From Lepidostoma basale (taxonomy: Eukaryota > Arthropoda > Insecta > Trichoptera > Lepidostomatidae): a stretch of 64,000 nt of DNA. Below are positions 23,500 through 34,048 of the stretch, piece after piece (within the stretch, counting starts at the first letter, position 1; each line of letters starts with the position of its first letter). The notes under the pieces were generated by a model that worked only from the letters and a program-made list of their open reading frames with translations, was not told where the DNA came from and did not search any database. A program made the position numbers and the translations under genes. The DNA lies in contig JAHDVF020000734.1 of the NCBI GenBank assembly GCA_022606425.2, positions 2,023,001 through 2,087,000 of the forward strand, read 5' to 3'.

Positions 23500-23745
23500 A
23501 GATAAGTAATTAATACGTCTGTTTTCTAGAAGCTTAATTATAATTTATGTAAATGATATGTTTGCCTGGCTAAGGCAATATCAATTGCTATCATTATCAA
23601 ATGTTATCATTTGACAATGCCTTAGCCAGGCAAACATATCATTCACATAAATTATAATAAAATCTCTAGAAAACAGACGTTTTCATTCGTATTCATTGCT
23701 CAATATGGAGTTTTACATTATTGTTCAAGAAACAATAAATAAGTG
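23500..23745. mobile_element. Penelope-like foldback element
   Basis: A palindrome: CGTCTGTTTTCTAGA at 23516 returns inverted at 23659, and TTTGCCTGGCTAAGGCA at 23560 returns inverted at 23617, with a 30-bp AT-rich centre. The arms match the terminal repeat at 31940-32040. The flanking GTTTTACATTATTGTTCAAG (23712) matches 31921 inverted. It is probably two terminal repeats of a Penelope-like element brought head to head. Confidence 0.7.
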
Positions 23746-23839
23746 CAAGGTAAGACCTCGCAAGTGGGGGGCAAAAGCATATTGCAGGTAGCAAATTGTA
23801 TTCTTGGTATGTTTGCATTATTTGTTTGGCAGTGAGTAT

Positions 23840-24178
23840 CCTAGCACCTATCCACACCTCCTCGACTTTGGTCTCCCCTGGAAACTATGCGAAATGTTAG
23901 AGATCGAGTGTGAATAACCTCGGTGGATAATATTGATGCATAGGCTAACGTGGAAGGACACCTCGCCAACCCGTCCGGCAAGCGTGGCGTTGTAATGCCA
24001 ACCACCCCCCGTATGACACGTCATACATGGAGAAGTATGGGGGAGGCCAGCGGAGAGTCCAGCAGTGGACGACAACGGCTGTTAAAGAAGAAGAAGAAGT
24101 GTGCATATGGCCGGTCTACTCTTACGGTGCTAAATCCTTTTCGGAAACCGGCTTGCTTGCTTATATTTAAAAAAAATA
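23840..24178 (+). mobile_element. LINE 3' end with GAA-type tail
   Basis: The plus strand reads through a decayed C-terminus ending near GQRRVQQWTTTAV in a frame followed by an AAGAAGAAGAAGAAG run at 24087 and an A-rich end at 24169-24178. This style of LINE ending (..VQQWTTTA.. then GAA repeats) fits the elements at 26836-27350 and 60606. Confidence 0.55.
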
Positions 24179-24187
24179 AATTATAAT

Positions 24188-24356
24188 AAAGACTAACATC
24201 AAAGATTTAAATCAATGATATTAGAATTTATTTTACAATCTTCAATATGAGCAGAAAATAGCTCATTATTATGAAGAAGGAATCTGGTCGTGTCAAGGCT
24301 CGAACCCAAGTCCCCTAGATTAGGAGTCAAGCGTTCTATCCCCTAGACCACCACCC
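24188..24356 (-). mobile_element. tRNA-derived SINE, family 1, copy 1
   Basis: On the minus strand the head has an A box (TCTAGGGGATAGAACG) and B box (GGGTTCGAGCC), followed by a body with TTCCTTCTTCATAATAATGA, AGCTATTTTCTGCTCA and TTACAATAATTCTAATATC-like sequence. A second copy lies at 42853-43020. Its 5' end joins the broken LINE at 24358 exactly at the end of recognisable RT sequence. Pol III boxes are present but this is a dispersed repeat and not a tRNA gene, because the head cannot fold a full acceptor stem. Confidence 0.85.
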
Positions 24357-24758
24357 GATATGGCGGTAGTTTTCTAAATGGGTCTTATCTCCTTTCTTGT
24401 GTAATAAAATTACGATTGCATTTTTCCACACAGTTGGTATTCTACCCCGATCCATGATTTTATTAAAGAGATCCCTAATTCTATTGTACTTATTATCTAC
24501 TGTACTTATATTTGCAGCATCTCTGTCGTTCTTGTGTCTTCTCCCGGGCACTTGGAAAGTTTCTACCAGTGCTATCCTTATCTCATTTGTGTCTATCTCT
24601 GGCAAGTCTTTCGTAAAATGCCTATAATAGTCAAAATGGCTCTGTTGTCACTTCCGCTGGCTTCGACGATTTTCAGTAGATCTTCCCTGTCAGTGACCAC
24701 CTTTCCATCTCTTCCTCTTAGTTTTTGTATTTGGGAGTTTCCTTTACTAAGCATTATA

Positions 24759-25936
24759 TTAGGTCCTTACATATGAAATTGGCGTTTTGCCGTACTGGCA
24801 ACTTTGATCTCAAATATCTTCTCTTTGGTTAGGAATTCCAAATTCAAATTTATACAGCTATTTACTCAAGTATTTGTGTTTCGAAAATTATAATTCATTT
24901 GTTTTTCCTCAATTGTTTTTTTTGATGTGTATGGCGACGGTGCCGCAAAAGAAAACACAGTGCGTTTTTGGTTCCAACGTTTTCGTTCTGGAAATTTCGA
25001 CCTGCAGAACAAGCCCCGTGGACGGCCGGAGACCAAAGTTGATAATGAAGAATTGAAGGCTATTGTGGAAGCGGATCCATCGCAAACCACGTCCGAGTTA
25101 GCTGCAGGCTGCGGTGTTAGTGATGAAACTGTTTTAATCCACTTGAAGCAAATTGGGAAGGTGAAAAAGCTTGAAAGGTGGGTACCTCACGAATTGAGTG
25201 AAGCAAATCAACAAACGCGCGTTGACTGCTGCGTTGCATTACTCAACCGGCACAATAATGAAGGGATTTTGAATCGAATCATAACCTGTGATGAAAAGTG
25301 GATCCTGTATGATAATCGGAAGCGCTCATCGCAATGGCTGAACCCTGCCGAACCAGCCAAACCGTGCCCCAAGCGAAAATTGACTCCAAAAAAGTTACTT
25401 GTGAGCGTTTGGTGGACTAGTGCTGGTGTCGTTCACTACAGCTTTCTTAAATCTGGCTAGACGATTACGGCAGATGTCTATTGTCAGCAACTGCAAACCA
25501 TGATGGAAAAGCTAGCTGCTAAACAACCGAGGCTGGTTAATCGCTCTAGGCCACTGCTGCTTCATGATAACGCTAGACCACACACTGCACAACAGAGGCT
25601 ACCAAATTAGAAAAGCTTCAATTGGAATGTCTAAGACATCCACCGTACTCTCCGGACCTTGCCCCAACAGATTACTATTTTTTTCGAAATTTGGATAACT
25701 TCTTGCAAGGGAAAAAATTCAACTCCGATGGGGCAGTCCAAACCGACTTCAAAGATTTTATTGATTCCCGTCCGAATGTTTTTTTTAGTAAAGGGATCGA
25801 TGAACTACCTATGAGATGGCAAAAGTGCATAGATAGCAATGGTACATACTTTGATTAAATAAATATATTATATTAAAAAAAAATCAACTTTATGTTCCTC
25901 CCATACAAAACGCCAATTTCATATGTAAGGACCTAA
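24759..25936 (+). mobile_element. mariner transposon, near full length, inactive
   Basis: Ends are inverted repeats reading TTAGGTCCTTACATATGAAA inward for about 30 bp, each flanked by TA (24757-24758 and 25937-25938). The transposase reads VRFWFQRFRSGNFDLQNKPR, ITCDEKWILYDN, LLHDNARPHTA and YSPDLAPTDYYFF. Counting between the second and third catalytic Asp gives 34 residues, so it is a D,D34D mariner; all three Asp are present. Defects: no normal N-terminal helix-turn-helix start upstream of 24927, a TAG at 25458, and a frameshift near 25600. It interrupts a minus-strand LINE, which resumes on both sides. Confidence 0.93.
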
Positions 25937-26835
25937 TATTAAATACTTTTGGTCCCCTGTTCTGTGCTTCGTGTCAAGCATTACATTTTGATTATAATTG
26001 AGTGGTGAGAGCCTGTTTCTTCTTTCATTTACAAGTTTTATGGTTTCTTCAGATATATTCGATGACTTGTTTTTAGTGGATATTTGCCCGTTATTGTTAG
26101 CTACCTTCAAAATTGTGCTGCTTATTGCTTCATGAATTGCATCAATGTTTTCCAACGACATCTCGTCAAGTATTTCAAAGTTGTTATGTAGATCTATCTG
26201 GAAGTTGATTTAGCTTCAACTTAGTAGCATCTACTTTGTTACCCTTCGGTCTTGAGATCTTTGTTCTTTCATCAGAGACATTAAATACAATCTGTGGTCA
26301 CTTCCGATATTAAATCTGTTCAGAGTAAATCAGATATTTCTTATCCGTCAATATATAGTCTATTTCATTCTTGGTTTTGCCATCTGGGCTTTCCTAGGTC
26401 CATTTTCATTTATTCCATTATTCAAAGAAAGTATTCATGGCATATAAACCATTGTTTTCCATAAAGTTCACTAGTGTTTGACCTCTCCGAATTCTACTTC
26501 CCAAACCCTTGCCATGCCTTCCAATAGAGTTTTCGGTGTCCAGTTTCTTTCCAACCTTTGCATCAAAGTCACCGTATCACGAGCCTTCAGAACATCCTCA
26601 TAAAATGCTTCAACCTCTTCTTCAGTGTGAGCGAAGTTGGGGGTGTAAGCCTGTATAATCCTCAGTCTGTATCTGGAGATAAGCTCGAGGGTCACGTATG
26701 CTACTCTATTGGATATTGCGTTTATCTAAGTGACATTTTGGGCATGCTTTCTGTTTATAAGGAAACCTACTCCTCCCACGGATTCCTGATTGCCCCTCCA
26801 ATACAGGATATTTCCCGACCTTAGTCTCATTACAT

Positions 26836-27350
26836 AATCAATAAGCACCTAAAGTCGCGTTTACTCTCTAGAAAGACAAATACCACAATATATAAAACGC
26901 TGATTAGACCAGTCCTAACATGCCTCGGAGACTTGGACGCTCACTAAACGGGGTGAAAACAAAATAAACTGCTTCGAAAGGAAGATCCTCCGCAGAATCA
27001 CCGGACACATTAAGGATGGTCAGACGTGGAGAAGGAGATACAACACAGAGCTCTACGATCTATACCAGGACGTCAGCGTGGTCAAGTTTATAAAGATTAA
27101 CAGACTGCGCTGGTTAGTGCACTTGCACCGCATGGGAGATCTGGAGCCCCCCAAAAGAGTGTTGTATGACAATCCAGCAGGGCGAAGAAACATCGGTAGG
27201 CCGAGACTGCGATGGCTGGATGGTGCCGTGGCAGATTGTCGGGTCCTGGAGCAGCAAGACTGGGAGGTGGCGGCCAGAGACAGGACGGGATGGAAACGTT
27301 TCTTGGAGGAGGCCAAGACCCATCAAGGGTTGTAGCGCCGGAGAAGAAGA
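26836..27350 (+). mobile_element. 5'-truncated LINE insertion with 13-bp target duplication
   Basis: AGTCTCATTACAT flanks it at 26823-26835 and 27351-27363. The frame at 27078-27335 encodes RLRWLVHLHRMGDLEPPKRV, NIGRPRLRWLDGAVADCRVL and ARDRTGWKRFLEEAKTHQGL, then stop, the C-terminal end of a LINE polyprotein. Upstream sequence is RT thumb in another frame (FERKILRRITG near 26975). The tail is GAGAAGAAGAAG. It lies in opposite orientation inside the endonuclease of the older LINE. Confidence 0.92.
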
Positions 27351-27639
27351 AGTCTCATTACATCCTCATCCCTTCTTCTCGTTTCAGCGATACCCACAAC
27401 ATCCCACTTGATCTTCGATAGCTCGTTCTCGAGCTCATACACTTTTTCATCTGTTCTGAGAGTTCTAATATTATACGTAGATATATGTAAAAACCTTTGA
27501 CAGCCTTTCGGTACCCAGAGATTCTTAGCACCCTCTGTTCCACCATGACCATAACCACTGTCTTGGTTGGGAATAATGGAACTGCTGGAAAATGAGGGCA
27601 GTTTGTTTATTTTTTGGTTCATGGTTGTGGAGGTTTTTG

Positions 27640-28025
27640 GCTAATAAAACGCCACGCAAGCCACGCGTCTTGGAGAGTTCTTCTCTCTACGTTGGCCTAT
27701 GACATAATATGGTACACCGGGGTTGGATACCCAATCTCACACATGTCCGCCGTAATTTCGTAATTTCCAGGGAGACCTAGCGTGGAGGTGTAGATAAGAA
27801 TTGAGGAAGACGTTCCATCCCCATGCGTTTCCGAGACGCAAAATCGACGCACAACGACACAGCGCAACCCCCGTTTACTCCCGGTGGTATATATACTCAA
27901 TCAACACAACGGCTGGTAGTCTGTTGGCTACAATTCCATCATAAGCTGGCCTTTAAATGAGAACCAGTTACCAAAATCTACTCGTGAGCCGAACTACTCC
28001 TCCCGGTACTGGTAGATTCCGGAAT
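27640..28025. other. Probable 5' flank or UTR of the minus-strand LINE
   Basis: No coding potential. It lies immediately 5' of the LINE endonuclease start and is moderately GC-rich, so it may be that element's 5' UTR; unproven. Confidence 0.35.
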
Positions 28026-28029
28026 GACC

Positions 28030-28495
28030 CTTCTTGCTGAATGTGAGACGATTGATTGATAACATTGTGGGTATTCTCAGCTTACCCAAGGAAAACGCTC
28101 ACACGGTGGCCAGAGGAAGCGCTTTAGGGACTCCCTTAAAGGAAACCTACAAAAGACTGGCATCGACTGTGATTGCTGGGAAAAGAGTGCAGAGGACAGA
28201 CCTAGGTGGAGAACAGCAGTACATAAAGGCACACAAGAGTCTGAAGCACAGCGCAGAGACGACGCCGCTGAGAGGAGGAGGAGGAGAAAGGAGAGACCAC
28301 TGGGAGACGGTGACGGCTCCAGTACAGGCGCCTTCCCCTGCCCCAGATGCCCCAAAATATGTGGGTCCAGGATCGGGTTCTTCAGTCACATGCGGACCCA
28401 CAACCATGAAGGACAGTCTTCCTCGGACACGAGGGACAGCCGATAACAACACTGAGTCAAAGCGATTGATCGTTGGGTTTCAAAATAAAATTACA
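28030..28495 (+). pseudogene. LINE protein C-terminus with C2H2 zinc finger
   Basis: The plus strand encodes, in one frame, KRFRDSLKGNLQKTGIDCDC then WEKSAEDRPRWRTAVHKG, a Glu/Arg-rich linker, and FPCPRCPKICGSRIGFFSHM-RTH, a C2H2 finger. A stop follows near 28445. This thumb-plus-finger ending is known from several LINE families. A homologous but shorter piece lies at 39400-39530 (QLTQGKRSHGGQWK). Confidence 0.75.
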
Positions 28496-28799
28496 TGATT
28501 TTTTGTTGGTTAGTTCAAGTCTCGTTCGTAAAATTCTGCAATAACGTTTTAAATAAGAAAAAAAGATATCTATGAAGAATGTATCTAATCTCTAAAATAA
28601 TGTTTGCGCCATCTCAAACGGACCTCGCGCCGCATACGGAGTTCAGTTAGTAGGTGCATTATGTTTACACAATGAATAGGTAAATAATGTCGGAGTCATT
28701 TCAACTCCTTGGAGTCATGTTCTGGGCAGGCGGGGGCAGGACGGCGTTTTTTGTGTCGTTAAGCGCTCGTACATTTCCCTCAACTCTTCGCATGTTCTA

Positions 28800-29735
28800 C
28801 CAGGGGTGTTAGTTGAAGTTTGCCGGTTTTTTCAATTAAAAAAAAACGCTTAATTACAAGGGAATCTCAATTTTTTTTTATTCAAAGTATTGACCATCGG
28901 ATTCTATACATTTTGCCCATCTTTGAGGCAAATCATGGATACCATTCCAAAAAAAAAATTTCTCTTTCGAGGCAAACCATTCGACGAGCCATTTTTCGAC
29001 TTTTTCAAAATTGGCGAAGCGCTGCTCTGCGAGTGAGTGTCCCATCGATGCGAAAAGGTGATAGTCGGACGGGGCAAGGTCTGGAGAGTACGTCGGGTGC
29101 GATAATATTTCCCAATTCAATGCTTTGAGAGTGTTCTTCACCTTTCACATTTCACAAATGGTTTTTCGATTTTCGATTTGTCTCTCGTTCATTTGGTATG
29201 GTACCCATTTTCCATACTTTTGGATCTTTTCCATGGCTTTTAAACGTTGGCAAATTGCTCCTCGGGTCACATTAAGTGTTTGGGTCAATTGTTGTTGCGA
29301 TTGGGTTGGGTCTTCATCCAATAACGCCTGTAATTCCTCGTCTTCGAACTTTTTCGCTGCACCAGGATGTTCATTGTCTGTTAAATCGAAATCTCCACTT
29401 TTGAATTGACGAAACCATGTCTCACATGTTCTAATCACTGGAGCATGTTCACTATAAGTTTCTACCAGCAACCGATGAGCTTCAACTGCTTTTTTCTTTT
29501 GATGAAATAAGAAAAGCAACGAATGCCGCAAATGCGATTTACTTGGAACGAAACTCGACATATTCACTGAGGTAAACAACTATGACACTATTATTTTGGC
29601 AGAATGTAACTTGTGTATTTTTGAAGGTTAATGTCCATAGAAAAATATGACATAGATGCCAAATCATAGAAATGTATACATATCTCTAGCGACATCTATG
29701 AGTAAAACCGGCAAACTTCAACTAACACCCCTATG
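28800..29735 (-). mobile_element. mariner with large internal deletion
   Basis: Inverted ends read GGGGTGTTAGTTGAAGTTTG then CCGGTTTT inward at both sides, next to TA. On the minus strand the transposase N-terminus is open (29570-29145: MSSFVPSKSHLRHSLLFLFH, then TCETWFRQFKSGDFDL, then WVPYQMNERQIENRKTICEM). It jumps after a junction near 29141 directly to the C-terminal third (LKALNWEILSHPTYSPDLAP then SDYHLF, ending CIESDGQYFE). The segment with the first two catalytic Asp is gone, so the copy is a non-autonomous deletion derivative. Both preserved arms are open frames, so the deletion is probably recent. Confidence 0.92.
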
Positions 29736-29739
29736 TACT

Positions 29740-30640
29740 TAAGGGGGTTTTGGGATTCTTACCCCAATGCAATTGTTATCTTCAGTCTTTAGGTGGGCGC
29801 GCTCCGTGTAATTGTGACAGATGAATATGGAGAAGAAAATTAAACCTCCGGGTTGATTTATTCCGACATTTTAGCGTTTTTCACATGACAATAAATTACC
29901 CGACAGCGCGTTCAACCAGTGGCAAGAGTGGAAATTGTTGCCAGTAACAAAATTTTGCGCATTCGTCACCGCAGTTGTGGCCGCTATTGAAGGCAGGCAG
30001 GCCCCTAACTGGCATCTGGCAATTAGTGGACTGAACAGTGCGCAGCGCTGTCGCCGTAAATAATGTTCACGGCTCGGTGTAGCCGCGCCACGTATCTCAC
30101 GTATCCTCATCCCTAAAAACATTATTCAATTATGCACTGTACTATAATACGAGTATACCTAATCAGAATGGTTCTTTGCCAAATGTGAGCACCTCTGAAA
30201 TGTATGACCAAGTCTAAATACCATAGTTCACAGATCGACATAACGTTTATTCGTGAACATTGGTTTAAATAATTACATTTTCAGGATTTTCCGGCCCTAT
30301 CTCAAGGTCGCTTCACGGCGGTAGGTGTTTTCAAAAACATTTTCAATTCAGTCACACAATGTTACGAGATCTGTAGATACTTATTTCAGATGTTTTGATG
30401 ACATTTCATTTACACGTGTTTAGGCTATTTTACTCGTATTTGTATTGACCTATCATAGTGATGTGATGCAAAATTCAATACTATGAGGTTGAATCAAATT
30501 TAAGATGCTCAATATTACAAGTTTTTTTAATTGGATTTACATTGATTCATATGGAAATAATCGACTCTATTTTCGACGGTTTCGGATTTCGCCGATTGTT
30601 TTCAGATGGACGAAAGCCGAGGTATCTTTGTAATGAAAAA
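29740..30640. other. Unassigned spacer
   Basis: No gene or known repeat recognised. Confidence 0.45.
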
Positions 30641-30839
30641 AAAAACTTAATTAAAAATGTCTTTATAACATATATTTATTCAGTTAAATTACACTTAGAT
30701 TTGTGGCTTCAACCAGAGTGAAGCAGAGATTTGCTGCTATCCAACCCCATGATTGAAACTGAAAAAGGGGAAAAGATGAAGGAAGACGAAAGTTTGATTT
30801 ATTTTAGTCTAAAAATATCTAATCAATTTTTAATACTGA

Positions 30840-31880
30840 AAGTTTTTGGAATCGTGCCAAATCCTTCATTCCGTGTCTCAGAATGATATTCGAGTATGGA
30901 GCGGATAGGTTTATTGTGAATATTAGGAAAAATTACAACTATCTGGGTCCAGACTTTGTTCCAACCTTTATATTGAAAGGTTGGAACCATATCCTTAAAA
31001 AAAAACTGTCGACTCTTTTTGGAGCTCTGGAAGATTTCCAAAATATCTCCGGTGTTCAAGGAAGGTACCAAAACGTGTATTAAAAAATATCATCAAATAC
31101 CAGTGGCGAACTTGTCCTCTCCCGCTAAGGCATTTGAGGTGTTAATCCATAATTTTATTAATCCTAAATTTGCACCCTTTCATCATTGACAGTTCGTATA
31201 GTAATTTTTCGAAGGCATTTGATAAGGTGGACTACCAGTTGAAGCTATTCTTAAGTTATTTGTCTTCTCGGATGCAGTACGTATCATACGGATTATACCA
31301 GTCGTTAGCTTTCCACACTTCATCTGGAGTACTGAGGGCTCCATTTTAGGACCACTTCTTTTCACAATCTTCATCAATGGCACATAACATGTTATTAAGT
31401 CTTCAAATTTTCGTTTATTTGCTGATGCCATAAACATTTTTAGTAAAATTCAGTCTCTTTCGGACTGCTTGAATTTTCAGTGCGACATACAAAGTATCAT
31501 GCAATGGAGTAAACGTAATAAAGTGTTCTTCAACGTCTCTAAGTGTGTTGAAATATCGTTTACACGAGCAACTAAAGCAATTCCTTCAGATGATATCTAA
31601 TGGATGACATGTGTGCTCGAAAGAGTGGTGACATCCACGGATATAGTATGGGTGTTGTTCGTTTAGTCTTCACATAACTTCATTATGTGATAGTTCCATT
31701 ATTTGGGCGTCGCATGAGGTTAGATATTATATATGTGGAGAGGATGCAGAAGAAATGTCTGCAATACCTCTAACTTAGGGAGTATGGGTATTTCTTGCTA
31801 GGGATGCTAGGCTACCAGTGACTCGGGAGAAGACGAGACACTCACACGAGTGTTGTATACACGATTAAGAAATCCTGAGT
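30840..31880 (+). pseudogene. Decayed jockey-like LINE reverse transcriptase
   Basis: Plus-strand fragments in several frames: EGSILGPLLFTIFINGT near 31330, FRLFADAINIFSKIQSLSDC near 31410 (the catalytic FADD is mutated to FADA), then DIQSIMQWSKRNKVFFNVSK then CVEISFTRATKA. It is the same family as 54530-55595. Numerous stops. A perfect 11-bp hairpin, TTCCAACCTTT with its inverse, lies at 30959-30986. Confidence 0.7.
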
Positions 31881-31914
31881 GATGTAGGTCTGTTGGTCGC
31901 TGATAATTATTTAT

Positions 31915-32060
31915 TGTTTCTTGAACAATGATGTAAAACTCCACATTAAATCATTAATACGAATGAAACTAGAAGTTTTATTATATTTTATGGGAATGAC
32001 ATGTTTCGCCCTTCTAAGGCATTATCAAATGTCTGTCAAACTACTGATAATTATCTCTGA
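31915..32060 (-). repeat. Penelope-like terminal repeat with hammerhead-like core
   Basis: The minus strand from 32030 reads TTTGATAATGCC, a six-base loop, GGGC, then GAAACATGTC. A short GC stem bounded by TGATxA on one side and GAAAC on the other follows the layout of hammerhead ribozymes reported from Penelope-like elements (CTGATGA..GAAAC). The CTGATGA box is degenerate here. Confidence 0.5.
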
Positions 32061-32309
32061 CAAAGGAGCATAGACACAACCAACAGAGAAATATTTTTGA
32101 GAAGTCGTGTCAACCAGAGGACGGCGTATTTTGTTATAGCGTAGCTCACCTGAAGCACTATCATTATTATAATCGTCATTAAAATATTATTATGTAACGA
32201 AGAAGGCTGATGTACTCGATCATCCCATACAGCTCTTTAATACACTTGTTCATCTACCTACCTATATTTTATTATACATACATAGGTATATTATGTACCA
32301 TTAAATAAA

Positions 32310-32563
32310 GCACACAATTTTCGTTTAATCGTCAATATTTATTTTGACGCCTCCGAAGCAAGTCCTCTTTGATGCAACACACGTGCGTCAGTGTTTTTCC
32401 AGTCTTCGAAATACTTTTTACAAACGTTTTCCGGTATAGCCTCCAAACGGTACCACGGAATGGCAATTTTTGTTTGGCCATAAGTCAAGACCACAATTGC
32501 TGCCTTTTGCGATGGTGCATCATCAAATAGTTGTTCCGCAGTTCGGTACACCAAACCACTCAT
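32310..32563 (-). pseudogene. mariner-like transposase C-terminal fragment
   Basis: Minus-strand LEAIPENVCKKYFEDWKN matches the C-terminal block of some mariner-type transposases (..AIP..A..KCFEDWK..W..C). The following sequence, in another frame, has CCIKEDLLRR. It shares its 3' flank (AATATT..GA..TTAAACGAAAAT) with the relic at 36600-36890. Confidence 0.5.
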
Positions 32564-32579
32564 ATCGAAGAAAACAATG

Positions 32580-33060
32580 AGTCATTCTGATGCCTTTTCA
32601 TTAGTTTATAAATGTGAGACCAGAATTGACGGAATCCAGCATGTCTAAAAGCGGTATTTCTAAAATGAATTGTATGGATGGGGACGCTCACCATACCTAC
32701 AGTGGACGAGTGGACGAACTTTCAACAAACGTATGTTCATAGGTTATGCCTAGCTTATACCAGCACTGTATCGAATCTGGCCCTACACACCAGCAATAGT
32801 ACCAAGCTTGACGAAGAACATATTATTGATAATAACCAGAATATCGTTTAACATAAATCTCCTAAGCTCCTAACACCACCGATAGCCCGATGGATATTTC
32901 GATTGCATAACACATCTCTGTTTTCAAACACGCCATTGTATTATATATAATATTATACCTACTTTACCTCCCACCCGTTAGGTATATGTTACTTCACATG
33001 AATTGTAATTTTAAGGATGGTTAATTCTATAAGCCTTTCGGTAATTTTATTTTTGTTAGG
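32580..33060. other. Unassigned spacer
   Basis: Nothing recognised. Confidence 0.45.
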
Positions 33061-33069
33061 TATATTTAC

Positions 33070-33280
33070 CATACCCCTGATGATGGAGGTGACGTCTGAA
33101 ACATGTCGTGTAAAATACTTATACGTTATATAAACTCTCCTTTCAAAAAAAAATATTTACATGTTCTTCAACAATGATGTAAAACTCCTGGATACACGTT
33201 TAATATTGACGAAAACCTATTTCCTAATTTTTATGATAATGCCCTAGCAAGGGAACACTTGTCATTACAAAAATAAAACA
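33070..33280 (+). repeat. Penelope-like terminal repeats with hammerhead-like motifs
   Basis: CTGATGA (33077-33083) and GAAAC (33098-33102) are separated by 14 bases, the two invariant boxes of the hammerhead ribozyme, followed by ATGTCG. A second, degenerate unit follows at 33233-33262 (TGATAATGCCCT..AGGGAACACTTGTC), preceded by TTCAACAATGATGTAAAACTC as in the 31.9-kb copy. Stem II of the first unit is weak, so activity is doubtful. Confidence 0.5.
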
Positions 33281-33462
33281 CCTGGAAAATGAGTTTTTTT
33301 TTTACCGATATTAAAGAAGTCATGGAAGAGTAAAGATTAGTACCTATGTAGTTAATGTTAGTACCTGAGGTGTTAAGTGCACCGAGGAAGGCGCAGAGAA
33401 GAATTCCAGATAGCTAGGGTGCGAATGACGTCACGCTCCCCACAGAGCCCCCCAGAGAGAGG

Positions 33463-33483
33463 TGAGAGAGAGAGAGAGAGAGA
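33463..33483. repeat. (GA)n microsatellite
   Basis: About ten GA units. Confidence 0.95.
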
Positions 33484-33736
33484 GGCAGAAATAAGTAAAG
33501 ATGTAGTGGAAGATTGTACTCGTATAAGAATTAGCTGTAAGCTGCGCAGTGAGTGCTCCCGCTGACGTATGCGTAACTTGACGTATTTTATTTAATGGAA
33601 AAGAGAAAAGAAACACAAGTCTATTTTTAGAATTACGAGCGACCTTTAGTACTTTTGAAAGCGTGGGCGCCATATTCTTGGATTTAGACCCTATTATCAT
33701 AAAACACGATGTGCTGCTGCGCGATTCGGACTCGCT

Positions 33737-33771
33737 ACCCCGCTCGTGGTATTATACCCCACGAGCGGGGT
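33737..33771. repeat. Perfect 13-bp hairpin
   Basis: ACCCCGCTCGTGG, nine-base spacer TATTATACC, then the exact inverse. GC-rich arms in an otherwise mixed region. Function unknown. Confidence 0.9.
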
Positions 33772-34048
33772 CCCTATTGACCAGTTCTGTTGTGCGTGTT
33801 GCGTGATCTTCAACGTAGAAATGTCTGATTGATTCTTTGCCCGCTACGAGTGACTTTAGTCAGATTAATAAGACGTGCACATCAGGGCCTCGAGGCAGGT
33901 AGAGTGAGGGCGCTTACTAATAAAGTAGGTCTACTCGGGGAATCGGCGATTCAACTCGCGTAGAACCAGTCGCGGATGTGCGAGCGCGCGGGGCAAGGTG
34001 CTCCGAGCGGCTCGGAATGGATATTGAATTCCCGGCGCCGGGGGACGC

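Larger units (their letters stand above)
24358..27622 (-). pseudogene. LINE with endonuclease and RT start, broken by two insertions
   Basis: Read leftwards from 27622. The AP-endonuclease begins TYNIRTLRTDEKVYELENEL then WDVVGIAETRR. After the inserted LINE tail (26836-27350) it continues NILYWRGNQESVGGVGFLIN, LELISRYRLRIIQAYTPN, EEEVEAFYEDV, and KTKNEIDYILTDKKYL near 26350. Between 26161 and 25937 comes the linker (SEETIKLVNERRNRLSPLNY). After the mariner (24759-25936) it resumes SKGNSQIQKLRGRDGKVV and the RT start, IMDRGRIPTVWKNAIVILLH then KKGDKTHLENYR, ending at the SINE. It is the most complete 5' half of a LINE here. The remainder of the RT is missing. Confidence 0.82.

Noticed and set aside
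33737..33771. Hairpin as a CRESS-DNA virus origin
   Set aside because: The loop TATTATACC does not match the usual nonanucleotide, and no Rep-like coding sequence is nearby.
33737..33785. Hairpin as a Helitron 3' end
   Set aside because: No CTRR terminus follows within the usual distance.
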